From the NCBI GenBank assembly GCA_021414245.1, contig JAIOOU010000003.1, forward strand, positions 186,001 to 250,000: a stretch of 64,000 bases of DNA, given 5' to 3'. Below, one piece after another: positions 6,844 to 16,081 of this stretch. Position 1 is the stretch's first letter. Each line of letters starts with the position of its first letter. Position numbers and translations under genes: made by a program. This DNA comes from Chloroflexota bacterium (GTDB lineage Bacteria > Chloroflexota > Anaerolineae > Anaerolineales > Villigracilaceae). The notes beneath the pieces were generated by a model that saw only the letters and a list, made by a program, of their open reading frames with translations, made no database searches and was not told the origin of the DNA.

Positions 6844-9800
6844 CTAACCTTTGATGGGCAGTTGGGCGATCACACGGGTTCCCTGCCCGGGGGCGCTTTG
6901 TACTTGAAGCGTACCGCGAATGCCGGCGATCCTTTCGCGCATGGAGCGGAAGCCCATGCCTTTTGCCTTTTGATTAATGTCGAATCCGACGCCGTCATCT
7001 GCAATGGTTGCCTGAAGTGAATCAGCATTATAAACCAGGGAGACTTCGACACGTTTTGCCCTGCTGTGCCTTGAGACGTTCGCAAGAGCCTCCTGGATCA
7101 GGCGATAAATGGCCTGCTCGATGTCCAGCGGAAGCCTGCGTTCATTCTGGACCGTCAGGTTGACCACCGCGTCGTTTCGATTTTCCCACTCGAATATGTA
7201 TTCGCGCAAGGTCGTGGGGAGTCCTTTTTCCTGGAGAGCAATCGGATAGATTTCCTGGATCAGAAAGGTCAATTCCTGGATCACTTCGTAGACGAGGGTC
7301 TCGGCCTCGTTCAGATGAGGTTTCACTTCGTCCGGTTTGGTCTTGAGGATGCCGTTGGCAGTGCCCAACTGAGCCAGGGCGGCAAATGCCTTTTGTTTGG
7401 CGCTGTCATGCAGGTCACGGGCGAGGCGGTTGCGTTCCTCCATCACAGCCAGATCCTTGGTCTGTTCAAAAAGTTCCATGTTCGCGATGGACAGCGAGGC
7501 GCGGTTGACCAGGGCCGTAAAAAGCCGGATAGCATCCTCGTTCAGGGCGTTGGGACGCGTATATGCCACATTGAAGACCGCCATCACCTTGCCGTCCAGC
7601 ACGATCGGGAAATGTGCGAACGATTGAATTCCCTCCCGGCGAATGACGGTTTGAATATCTGGCCGCAGGGAATTCAGGTTAAGATCTGAAACAATGACGG
7701 GATCGCCTGTCTTCATGGCCTGCCCGACCATGCCCTCCCCGTCCTCGAAATTCAGGGCATAGAGAGTTTCAGGCAGGAAGCTGTGGCTTACCCGGGGAAG
7801 TATTTTTCTTTGTTCCTCATTCCATGTAAAGACCACACTTCGATCGGCCTTGAGGATGGAGACCGATACATCCACCAGGGTCTGGAAAACCTGATTTAAT
7901 GTGACGTTTCGCAGGATCCTTTCGTCGGCCTGGTATAAGGCTTCGATCTCGCTTGTGCGTTTTTCAAGATCCGAGGTGCGTCTTTGCACCACGCGTTCCA
8001 ATTCGCGATTGCGTCCTTCCATGCTTTTCACACGCCAGCGATAGCCAACTGCGATCACGGTTCCAAGGGATACCAAGAGAAGGCCACGGAACCACCAGGT
8101 AACCCAGAAGGGGGGAATGACGGTGATCTTGATGGAAAGGCCCTGGTCATTCCACACGCCGTCGCTGTTCGCTCCAATTAATCGTAGTGTGTAGGTTCCG
8201 CCGGGAAGATTTGTATACCTTCCGTTTCGTTGTGTGCCGATTCTGTTCCAATTTGTTTCAAAATTTTCCAACCGATAGGCGTACTGGTTTTTGGCCGGCT
8301 GGCCATATGCAAGCGCCGTAAATTCAAATTCAAAGGAATTTTGAGGCCAAGGAAGGGTGATCTCCCGCAGGCTTTCAGGGGAGATGTCTGTTGAAATCGA
8401 TTTACCATCCTGGGTCAGCGAGGTCAAAACGATCTTTGGGGCAACCGGGTTGTCCCTGATCCTGTCCGGGGAAAAGATGTTAAAGCCATTAATGCCGCCG
8501 AAATACAGGTTTCCCTTCTGATCCTTTGCAAAAGAGCCGGGATTGAACTCATTGCTTTGCAGGCCGTCGCGGGTCGTAAAGTTGCGGATGTTTTTCGTGT
8601 TCGGGTCAAAACGGGTCAATCCAAAGTTGGTGCTTAGCCAGAGATTCTGGGCAGCATCCTCCAGAATTCCATAAATAACATTGTTGGGCAGCCCGTCCTT
8701 TTCGGTGAAGCGCGTAAAACTATTGGTGGCGGCTTCATAACGATTCAAACCGCCACCGGTTGTGCTGATCCACAGTGTGCCGAGATGGTCCTTGTACAGG
8801 CTTAAGATGGAATCGCTTCCCAGGCTTGCGGGATCATCCGGATTGTTTACATAACTGATGATCTGATCAGTATTTGGGTCGAATCGCTTCAAGCCATCGT
8901 CAAATGTCCCAACCCAAAAATTCAGGTCCTGGTCCTCCAGTATGGCGGTCACCTGATTGTTGGTAAAACTGTTGGTTGTATTTTGCTCGGATTCATAATA
9001 GATAAAGGTTTGGGATTGCGGTTCGAATTGGTCGAGCCCCCGGCTGGTACCCACCCAGATCACGCCCGAATGATCCTCGTAAATGCTGTATACAGGCGCG
9101 CCGGATAAACTTCCGGGGTTGTTGTAATCGGGGAGAAAATGGGTGAATTTTCCAGTATCAGGATCAAGACGGTCCAATCCCCGGGAGGTTCCGATCCAAA
9201 GATTCTTGTTCTGATCCAGCATTAGGGAGGTGATTTCATTGCTGTTCAATGAATTGGGATTGTCAGGGTCATGTTCGTAAAGCCTGAACTGGTTTGCCAC
9301 GGCATTGAATCTATTCAGGCCAGAATCGGAGGTGCCGATCCAGGCCGTGCCGTTGTCGCCGATCACGATGGGGGTGACAAAATTGTCACTCAGACTGTTG
9401 GGATCGTCGGGGTTGGTGCGATAGTAGGAAAAATAATCCTGCTGACGGTTGTATTTGTTCAGGCCCCCGCTATAGGTCCCAACCCATAGAACATAGCTGG
9501 TATCTTCATAGATGGCAAACACAGTGTTGTTGGACAGACTGTTCGAGATGGATGGTTGATGTTGATGTCGGATGAATTTTCCGCTTTTTATGTCATAGCG
9601 GTTCAGGCCATTATTGGTCCCAATCCAGATGCCATCCGTCCGGTCCTGATAGATGGTGAAAATGGTATTGCTGCTGATGCTGTCGTTGTCATCAGGGTTG
9701 TTGGAATAATGGGTGAAATAGCGCCCGCCGGTTTCAGAATAGTTCAGTCCGTTCGCAGTCCCAACCCAGAGATTATTATTTTTGTCGAGCAGGATGCTGA

Positions 9801-10587
9801 GAATGCGGTTGCTTGTCAGGCTTGTGAAGACATCCTCACTGTGTCTGAATACAGTGAACTTCTTTTCCTTCTTGTCATAGAAATTCAATCCTGCATCCTG
9901 GGTTCCGACCCATAGGTTTCCACCGGGGTCCAGGGCGAGGGCGCTGACCCAGTTGCTGCTCAGGTTTCCGGAGGGATTTGAAGAAGTCCGGAAGTGTTTG
10001 ATCGTCTCCAAACTGTAATCAATATAATCCAGGCCATCTTCCGTGCCCACCCAGATCCCGTTTGCCTCGGGGCTGAGGGCGGTGATGTGGTTGTGGCTGA
10101 TGCTGTCCGCGCCGGTGGCATGCAAATAGTGGGTAAAGGAACCAGTTCTGGGATCGTAACGATTTAATCCTCCAAGCCGTGTGCCGATCCATATGATTCC
10201 CTGGGGATCCTCAGACAAAGCAGTGATCCAGCGGTCGCTCAGGCTGTTCGGATTATCCGCATCGGGTTTGTAGATCTTGAAGGAGTATCCATCATAACGA
10301 TTGAGGCCATCCTCTGTTCCAATCCACAAAAAACCTTTTTGATCCTGAAGGATCGCGTTGACCACGCTTTGAGAGAGTCCCTGTTCGAGGCTGAACTGTT
10401 CGAAGCGGATGTTTTGGCTGTAGGTGGTGTCGGCCAGGTAATTCCTTGTTGAAGAGGAACCAGTTTTAGGTCCGGGAAAGGAGCCGGGCACGGGCTGGGT
10501 GGGAGCAAGGGCGGTGGAGCCGGCCTGTCCGCAGGAGGCGGTCAGAAGAATGATCAGGAAAGCCGCAAAGGCAGGGATCTTTCGCAT
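6844..10587 (-). CDS. Hybrid-extracellular sensor histidine kinase: beta-propeller, Y_Y_Y, TM, GAF, HisKA_3, HATPase
   Basis: 1247 residues from the ATG at 10587 (an in-frame TTG four codons earlier is less likely). An N-terminal signal/lipoprotein-like segment leads into about fourteen Reg_prop blades (repeated WIGT-x-x-GLNR-[YF]-D and LWVGT-x-x-GL motifs). A Y_Y_Y Ig-like domain follows, then one transmembrane helix near 800 (FRGLLLVSLGTVIAVGYRW), a coiled coil, a GAF domain, the HisKA_3 box with His about 1060 (RLARDLHDSAKQ) and a HATPase (EALANVSRHS; IADDGVGFD; GMGFRSMRERI). The architecture matches Bacteroidetes/Chloroflexi hybrid-type sensors that read extracellular polymers or their breakdown products. 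It is read with the NarL-type regulator just downstream. The ligand is unknown. Confidence 0.93.
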   Translation of the reverse strand: MRKIPAFAAFLIILLTASCGQAGSTALAPTQPVPGSFPGPKTGSSSTRNYLADTTYSQNIRFEQFSLEQGLSQSVVNAILQDQKGFLWIGTEDGLNRYDGYSFKIYKPDADNPNSLSDRWITALSEDPQGIIWIGTRLGGLNRYDPRTGSFTHYLHATGADSISHNHITALSPEANGIWVGTEDGLDYIDYSLETIKHFRTSSNPSGNLSSNWVSALALDPGGNLWVGTQDAGLNFYDKKEKKFTVFRHSEDVFTSLTSNRILSILLDKNNNLWVGTANGLNYSETGGRYFTHYSNNPDDNDSISSNTIFTIYQDRTDGIWIGTNNGLNRYDIKSGKFIRHQHQPSISNSLSNNTVFAIYEDTSYVLWVGTYSGGLNKYNRQQDYFSYYRTNPDDPNSLSDNFVTPIVIGDNGTAWIGTSDSGLNRFNAVANQFRLYEHDPDNPNSLNSNEITSLMLDQNKNLWIGTSRGLDRLDPDTGKFTHFLPDYNNPGSLSGAPVYSIYEDHSGVIWVGTSRGLDQFEPQSQTFIYYESEQNTTNSFTNNQVTAILEDQDLNFWVGTFDDGLKRFDPNTDQIISYVNNPDDPASLGSDSILSLYKDHLGTLWISTTGGGLNRYEAATNSFTRFTEKDGLPNNVIYGILEDAAQNLWLSTNFGLTRFDPNTKNIRNFTTRDGLQSNEFNPGSFAKDQKGNLYFGGINGFNIFSPDRIRDNPVAPKIVLTSLTQDGKSISTDISPESLREITLPWPQNSFEFEFTALAYGQPAKNQYAYRLENFETNWNRIGTQRNGRYTNLPGGTYTLRLIGANSDGVWNDQGLSIKITVIPPFWVTWWFRGLLLVSLGTVIAVGYRWRVKSMEGRNRELERVVQRRTSDLEKRTSEIEALYQADERILRNVTLNQVFQTLVDVSVSILKADRSVVFTWNEEQRKILPRVSHSFLPETLYALNFEDGEGMVGQAMKTGDPVIVSDLNLNSLRPDIQTVIRREGIQSFAHFPIVLDGKVMAVFNVAYTRPNALNEDAIRLFTALVNRASLSIANMELFEQTKDLAVMEERNRLARDLHDSAKQKAFAALAQLGTANGILKTKPDEVKPHLNEAETLVYEVIQELTFLIQEIYPIALQEKGLPTTLREYIFEWENRNDAVVNLTVQNERRLPLDIEQAIYRLIQEALANVSRHSRAKRVEVSLVYNADSLQATIADDGVGFDINQKAKGMGFRSMRERIAGIRGTLQVQSAPGQGTRVIAQLPIKG

Positions 10588-10969
10588 GGTTGGGTCCAAT
10601 TATATGCACTTAATGCCCGCAGGGCCCCATGGTTTCCCCCACTACAGGAGGGTCTTTTTAATGATTTGGAATTGGAAAAAGTCCGGTCAGGCATGGGGGG
10701 AGAACCGTTCAGATGAAGGGGGAAAGACGATCACGAGGGTGCATGACAGTTACCCACAGAGTTTGTATTATTCATCCAATGTTTTGCGGACAGGCTTCTC
10801 TCCTCACAAGAAAGCATACCGCACTGGGACGGTGAGGCGGATGTCAGAACTAGGGCTGGCTTCCGCCTCGCTCCGTATCGAGTCAAACTCAAATATGAAG
10901 GAGGTGGTTTGCATCGATTATTGGATGTGCTCGTTTGGGTTTTCATATTAATCACAAGGAGATTAGAGA
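10588..10969. other. Divergent intergenic region, 382 bases, no gene supported
   Basis: This separates the sensor-kinase operon from the peptide-transporter operon. On the minus strand a TATAAT lies at 10599-10604. On the plus strand an AAGGAGATT ribosome-binding site precedes the ATG at 10970. Short open frames here lack ribosome-binding sites and family resemblance. Any operator for the two-component system would be expected here, but I see no clear palindrome. Confidence 0.5.
10599..10604 (-). promoter_or_regulatory. -10 box close to the sensor-kinase start
   Basis: A perfect TATAAT on the minus strand ends 11 bases before the ATG at 10587. No Shine-Dalgarno lies between, so the transcript would have an almost absent leader. 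Confidence 0.45.
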
Positions 10970-13543
10970 ATGAAACTTGGAAAGATTTATGCAGTGTTAA
11001 GTTTGCTGGTCGTTTTTAGCATGCTGCTGGCCGCATGCCAGCCGTCCGGGTCGGACACGACCGGCATGCCTGAAACGGAAGCTCCCTCGATGACCGAGGC
11101 GCCTGCCGCAACCGAGGCGCCTGCCCAAACCAGCCGTCATGGCGGATGGCTGGATGAGATCGATGTCTCGGTGGTGTCTGGCGATTCCGCCATTTCGCAA
11201 CTCCAGGCGGGGGCGATCGATTATTTTTCGTTCGGGCTGGCCTCGGATGTTTATCCTGCCATCAAGGAGGCCGGGTTGAAGACCACCCAGTCCTTTGGCA
11301 GTTATTATGGCATCAGCTTTAATCCCGCCGTGTTCACCGACACCAAGACCTTGAATCCCTTTTCAGATCGCAAGATCCGCGAAGCGATGAACTGGTTGAT
11401 CGACCGGAATTACGTGAACCAGGAGATCTATGCGGGCGGCTCGCTGCCAAAATTATTTACCATCACCACCCAGCTGGTGGAATATACCAATCTGATTGAT
11501 ACCGCCCGGTCACTGGAGAGCAAATATGCCTATAACCTGGACAAGGCGAAGGAGATCATTGATGCGGAAATGACCGGATTGGGCGCCGACCTCGGCCCGG
11601 ATGGCAAGTGGCAATACAACGGTGCGCCTGTTACCCTGGCCTTCCTAATCCGTTCCGACGGCGACGGCACCCGCAAGCCAATGGGCGACTATGTTGCCAA
11701 TCAGCTGGAAAGTGTTGGATTTACGGTTGACCGGCAATATAAGACCTCTTCCGAGGCCTTCCCGATCTGGCTGGGCACAGCCGCCGCGGACGGCCAATGG
11801 AGCATGTACACGGCCGGATATATTCCCTCCGGTTTTCCACGTGACGAGCGCGCCCTGTTTCAACAGGGTTACTTGAATACCAGCATTCAAGCCGGCGAAC
11901 CGTACATTTCCAATGTTTCCGATCCTGAATTCCAAAAACTTGGCGATGATCTGGCCCAGGGGAATTTCTCCTCTCCTGAGGAACGCCAGAAGATGATGGC
12001 ACGTGCGCTTGAATTGTCCCTGCAGGATTCCCTGTTTGTATGGGTGATCGATCAACAAACTTATTCGCCTTACAACAATAATGTTCAGGTGACATACGAT
12101 CTTGCCACCGGTCCCGAGTCGACCAATGTGGGTCCGTATAACCTGAGGTTTGCCGGCCAGGAAGGTGGCACCATGCGGGTTGGAACGAACGATCTTTTTA
12201 CCCAGCCCTGGAATACGGTCGGCGGCAGCAACTGGGTTTGGGATGCGGGCGTCATGCGTGCGACCACCATGGGAACCTCCAATGCTGTCGGCGGTGCGGG
12301 ATTAATGGCCGATCCGTATACCGGCCTTGCCTATCCTCAGCGCATTGAGAGTGCAGAATTGACCTACAAGAAAGGCCTGCCGATCCAACAAAATCTGGAT
12401 TGGGTCAAGGTTAATTCGGTTGACCAGCTCGATGTTCCCGCGGATGCCTGGGTGGATTGGGATGCAAAAACCCAGAAATTCATTACAGCGGCCGAGAAAT
12501 TCCCGGACGGATTAACTGCGAATGTCATGAGCCGTGTTACTTATCCCGCCGATCTATTCCAGACTGTGAAGTGGCATGATGGCAGCCCGATTTCTGTGGG
12601 TGATTTCGTCATGTCCATGATTCAGGGTTTTGATCCGGCCAAGAAGGACAGTCCCATCTACGATGAATCCCTGGCCGCCAGCATCGACGCCGGTTTGGTG
12701 GCGTTCAAAGGCTATCGCATCGTCTCCACAGACCCCCTGGTGATCGAGGCTTACAGCGATTCCTACAACAAAGATGCTGAATTGAACATCCTGCCGCTCT
12801 GGCCCGCATCAGCCTTTGGTCTCGCGGGAGAGAACAGCTGGCCGATCCTCGCGATCTCGAACATGGCGGAAGCAGCCGGCGAACTCGCATATACCTCCGA
12901 CAAATCCGATCTGGAAAAGGTTGAGAACACCAGCTGGGTGGGTGGACCGAGCCTTGAGATCCTTTCGAAATATCTGGATCAGGCTGCAAGTGAGTCCTAC
13001 ATTCCCTACGAGCCAACACTGGGCCAGTATATTACGAAGGATGAGGCTGATCTGCGCTATTCCAATTTCAAGAAATGGTACGCGAATCACGGTCATTTCT
13101 GGGTTGGCACCGGTCCTTACTATTTGGACAAGGTCTTCACCACGGAGAAATCGCTGGTCTTGAAACAGAATGCCGACTTCGTGGATCTTTCCGATCGCTG
13201 GTCCGTTTTCAGCGAGCCAAAACTGGCCACCACTGTCCTGGATGGCCCGGGACAGGTGAAAGTTGGAGAGGAGGCGGTCTTCGATGCCACGGTCACCTTC
13301 AAAGACAAACCGTATCCGCAATCCGACATTCAAAAGGTGAAATACATCCTGTACGATGCCACAGGTGCGGTTGTGGTCGTGGGAGATGCCACAGCAGTGG
13401 CTGACGGCCAATATCAGGTGACTCTTACTTCTGAACAGACTGCGAAACTGCAGACCGGTTCTGCAAGACTTGAAGTGGCGGTCGTGCCCATTCCAGTCGC
13501 GGTCCCATCCTTTACATCGTTCGATTTTGTAGCCATACCCTAA
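10970..13543 (+). CDS. Oligopeptide-type ABC transporter substrate-binding lipoprotein (SBP family 5)
   Basis: 857 residues. A signal peptide ends in the lipobox LLAAC (Cys23), followed by a Thr/Glu/Ala-Pro linker (about 24-50) that lifts the domain off the membrane. The long family-5 binding domain follows, with motifs such as FSDRKIREAMNWLIDRNYV and FQTVKWHDGSPISVGDFV. An Ig-like domain occupies roughly the last 100 residues (ATTVLDGPGQVKVGEEAVFDATVTFKDKPYP). At over 850 residues it is longer than classical OppA (about 540). The order of halves appears rearranged, with SBP-like segments both before and after the HDGS motif. An AAGGAG site precedes the start. It heads the transporter operon and is followed by a stable stem-loop. 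Confidence 0.9.
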   Translation: MKLGKIYAVLSLLVVFSMLLAACQPSGSDTTGMPETEAPSMTEAPAATEAPAQTSRHGGWLDEIDVSVVSGDSAISQLQAGAIDYFSFGLASDVYPAIKEAGLKTTQSFGSYYGISFNPAVFTDTKTLNPFSDRKIREAMNWLIDRNYVNQEIYAGGSLPKLFTITTQLVEYTNLIDTARSLESKYAYNLDKAKEIIDAEMTGLGADLGPDGKWQYNGAPVTLAFLIRSDGDGTRKPMGDYVANQLESVGFTVDRQYKTSSEAFPIWLGTAAADGQWSMYTAGYIPSGFPRDERALFQQGYLNTSIQAGEPYISNVSDPEFQKLGDDLAQGNFSSPEERQKMMARALELSLQDSLFVWVIDQQTYSPYNNNVQVTYDLATGPESTNVGPYNLRFAGQEGGTMRVGTNDLFTQPWNTVGGSNWVWDAGVMRATTMGTSNAVGGAGLMADPYTGLAYPQRIESAELTYKKGLPIQQNLDWVKVNSVDQLDVPADAWVDWDAKTQKFITAAEKFPDGLTANVMSRVTYPADLFQTVKWHDGSPISVGDFVMSMIQGFDPAKKDSPIYDESLAASIDAGLVAFKGYRIVSTDPLVIEAYSDSYNKDAELNILPLWPASAFGLAGENSWPILAISNMAEAAGELAYTSDKSDLEKVENTSWVGGPSLEILSKYLDQAASESYIPYEPTLGQYITKDEADLRYSNFKKWYANHGHFWVGTGPYYLDKVFTTEKSLVLKQNADFVDLSDRWSVFSEPKLATTVLDGPGQVKVGEEAVFDATVTFKDKPYPQSDIQKVKYILYDATGAVVVVGDATAVADGQYQVTLTSEQTAKLQTGSARLEVAVVPIPVAVPSFTSFDFVAIP

Positions 13544-13562
13544 CCGGTAGGTAATGAAAAAA

Positions 13563-13594
13563 TGACAGGGGCAGGCATTATCCTGCCCCTGTCA
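13563..13594 (+). other. Intercistronic stem-loop after the binding-protein gene
   Basis: A perfect 13-bp inverted repeat (13563-13575 with 13582-13594, loop CATTAT) is GC-rich but not followed by a T-tract. In transporter operons such hairpins protect the abundant binding-protein mRNA or partly attenuate readthrough. It also argues against a permease start at 13562, which would sit in the stem. Confidence 0.75.
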
Positions 13595-13618
13595 GACCAG
13601 CAGGAATTCGAGGTAACC

Positions 13619-14740
13619 ATGGCAATAACCACTCAACCGTCCGCGGAAATTTTAGTCATCAAGAAAACATATCGGGAGAGGGCATTCATGCGAGTCTTTC
13701 GATATATCGGTGTGCGATTGTTGACGCTGTTTGGAACGGTCGTGATCGGCATTTATCTGACCATCATGATCGCGAACATGGGCGGCTATGTGGATCGGAT
13801 CATGCGCAACGAAATCCGGGACCGGATCACCCAGCGAATCGGCCTGAGTGCTGCGAGTCAGCAGATGGATCCCGCGGTCCGTAAAAAGCTGATCGAGGAC
13901 AGCATTGCCCTGGAGGAGAAACGGGTCGGCCTCAATGTGCCGATCGCCGTGCGGAACTTTCGTTACCTCTCAAATGCTCTGACCTTGAATTTGGGGCGCG
14001 CGATCAATATGACAAGCGACAGCGGCTCCAAGCAGGTGCGTTTGATCCTGCTCGAACGCCTGCCAGCCACCCTGCTCCTAATGGGCACATCGCAATTATT
14101 CCTCTTTTTTTCCAGCATCTTTATAGCACTTTCCCTTTCCCGTAATTACGGGAATTTCTGGGACAAATTTATCATTGCGCTTTCGCCGACATCGGCAGTG
14201 CCGCCATGGTTCTATGGAATTTTTCTCATTTTGATTTTTGCGGCAGCCTTTAAAGTGCTTCCTTTTGGTGGGATGGTCGATTCTCCGCCGCCAGCCAACA
14301 CCTTTGACTACGCGGTCAGTGTCCTGCAGCACCTGATCCTGCCCGGTGTTTCCCTGGTGCTCAGTTCGTTTTTTATCAGTGTCTACAACTACCGGACTTT
14401 CTTCCTGATCTATTCGAGCGAAGACTACGTGGATATGGCCAAGGCGAAAGGGCTTCCGTCACGGGATATCGAGCGGACGTACATTTTACGGCCTACTTTG
14501 CCGAATATCATTACAAACTTTTCCCTGCTGATCATCAGCCTGTGGACAGGCGCCCTGTTTACCGAGACCGTCTTCCTTTGGCCAGGTCTGGGCCGGACCC
14601 TTTTCCATGCCATTGGTCAATATGACACCCCGATCATTGTCGGTTCAACCATCATCTACGCCTACCTCCTGGCCATGACCGTTTTTTTGCTGGACTTCGT
14701 TTATGTGCTCGTGGATCCGCGCGTAAAAATAGGCAAATAA
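13619..14740 (+). CDS. Peptide ABC transporter permease (DppB/OppB type)
   Basis: 373 residues from the ATG at 13619 (GAGGT just upstream). A second possible start is 13688, behind GGGAGAGG. One N-terminal membrane helix (about 27-52, GVRLLTLFGTVVIGIYLTIMIANMG) is followed by a large extracytoplasmic loop and then five helices. The EAA loop is visible as DYVDMAKAKGLPSRDIERTYILRPTLPNIIT. LLGTALFTET-type sequence SLWTGALFTETVFLWPGLGRTLFHAI and a C-terminal DPRVKIGK are classic OppB features. It partners the permease that starts three bases after its stop. Confidence 0.93.
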   Translation: MAITTQPSAEILVIKKTYRERAFMRVFRYIGVRLLTLFGTVVIGIYLTIMIANMGGYVDRIMRNEIRDRITQRIGLSAASQQMDPAVRKKLIEDSIALEEKRVGLNVPIAVRNFRYLSNALTLNLGRAINMTSDSGSKQVRLILLERLPATLLLMGTSQLFLFFSSIFIALSLSRNYGNFWDKFIIALSPTSAVPPWFYGIFLILIFAAAFKVLPFGGMVDSPPPANTFDYAVSVLQHLILPGVSLVLSSFFISVYNYRTFFLIYSSEDYVDMAKAKGLPSRDIERTYILRPTLPNIITNFSLLIISLWTGALFTETVFLWPGLGRTLFHAIGQYDTPIIVGSTIIYAYLLAMTVFLLDFVYVLVDPRVKIGK

Positions 14741-14743
14741 TCC

Positions 14744-16081
14744 ATGAATACGTTCCGGAACTCCCTTCAAAAATTGTTTCAATATCCGTCGGCGCTTGCG
14801 GGCTTGTTTGTGGTTTTCATCCTGATCGTGGTGGCGGTATACACGGTGATTGCCATCCCGTATTCGGAGGCGATCCGCTTATGGAGGGGCGGGGAGGAAG
14901 TCTGGTACCAAAATCCGAGATTTGCCCCGCCAGCCTGGACCAATTATTTTTCCGCCAAAAAGCATTCGGAATCTTTTGCTGTAAACAGCCTCCACGGGCA
15001 GATCGGGAAGGTGGTGACGCCGGGAAATGGCGGCACCTCAACCATCGAATTGACGTATCCTTTCGATTTCTCCTATGATGACTTCCCGCAGGAAATGCTT
15101 TTATATTTCACATCCACGTTCAAGGAAAAGCAGCCATTTGTTTCCGTGGAATTATTAACCCCGGACGGAAGAAGGATCAGAATTGCCAACTTTGCCATCG
15201 CGAACGAATTTACCTACCGGTTCTCCCAGGATGTGAAACTGCTCGCCAAACTACAGGCACAGGATGTCATTCCGGCTTTGTTCTCCATTCCCAATAGCGA
15301 AACACCCCTGAAGGGGAAATACCAACTTCTGATCACGGGCACCACTTTCGAGCCTGATTCGAACATGGATGTGGAATTTGTCCTGCACGGACAGGTTTAT
15401 GGGCTGGCCGGGACCGATCATGCCCGTCGTGACCTGACCCTGCCCTTGTTATGGGGGGTTCCGGTGGCTCTGGCCTTTGGCTTGATCGCTTCGATGGGCA
15501 CTTCCATCCTGACCATGATCATTGCGGCGATTGGCGCCTGGTACGCAGGCTGGGTGGATGAACTGATCCAGCGCATTACGGAAGTTAATTTGGTTTTGCC
15601 GTTCTTTGCCATCCTGATCATGATCGGAACCTTTTATTCAAGAAGCATCTGGGTGATCCTGGGGGCGACCATCCTTCTGAGCATCTTCACCGGAGCGATC
15701 AAAGGCTATCGTGCCATTTTTCTGCAGGTGAAGGAATCCATGTACATCGAGGCAGCCCGGGCGTATGGTGCCAGCAGTCCGAGAATTATTTTCCTATACC
15801 TGATCCCGCGCATGATTCCTTTATTAATCCCAAGCCTGGTGCAATCCATCCCAGCCTTTGTTTTTTTGGAAGCATCACTGGCTGTGATTGGCTTGGGCGA
15901 CCCTGTCCTGCCGACCTGGGGAAAGATTATTCAGGATGCCAATTCCAATGGCGCACTTTACAAGGGCTACTATTACTGGGTCCTTGAACCTGCAGTCTTA
16001 TTGATGATCACCGGCCTCGCCTTTGCAGTCCTTGGATTTGCGCTGGACCGGATCTTTAACCCCAAATTGAGGGATGTATGA
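14744..16081 (+). CDS. Peptide ABC transporter permease (DppC/OppC type) with a large extracytoplasmic insertion
   Basis: 445 residues, against about 300 for DppC. After the first helix (ALAGLFVVFILIVVAVYTVI, about 18-38) there is an inserted beta-rich domain of about 180 residues (roughly 45-225) before the core. That core carries the EAA motif (MYIEAARAYGASSPRIIFLYLIPRMIPLLI) and ends DRIFNPKLRDV. The insertion faces the outside and may dock the long binding protein. It is separated by three bases from the DppB-like gene and overlaps the ATPase gene as ATGA at 16078-16081, so the operon is tightly coupled. Confidence 0.92.
   Translation: MNTFRNSLQKLFQYPSALAGLFVVFILIVVAVYTVIAIPYSEAIRLWRGGEEVWYQNPRFAPPAWTNYFSAKKHSESFAVNSLHGQIGKVVTPGNGGTSTIELTYPFDFSYDDFPQEMLLYFTSTFKEKQPFVSVELLTPDGRRIRIANFAIANEFTYRFSQDVKLLAKLQAQDVIPALFSIPNSETPLKGKYQLLITGTTFEPDSNMDVEFVLHGQVYGLAGTDHARRDLTLPLLWGVPVALAFGLIASMGTSILTMIIAAIGAWYAGWVDELIQRITEVNLVLPFFAILIMIGTFYSRSIWVILGATILLSIFTGAIKGYRAIFLQVKESMYIEAARAYGASSPRIIFLYLIPRMIPLLIPSLVQSIPAFVFLEASLAVIGLGDPVLPTWGKIIQDANSNGALYKGYYYWVLEPAVLLMITGLAFAVLGFALDRIFNPKLRDV

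Noticed and set aside
10588-10969. Small genes in the divergent region
   Set aside because: Short frames lack start signals and similarity to known families; the region more likely holds regulatory sites.
13562-13618. Permease start at 13562
   Set aside because: The extra N-terminus would be translated from the perfect hairpin at 13563-13594 and has no ribosome-binding site.
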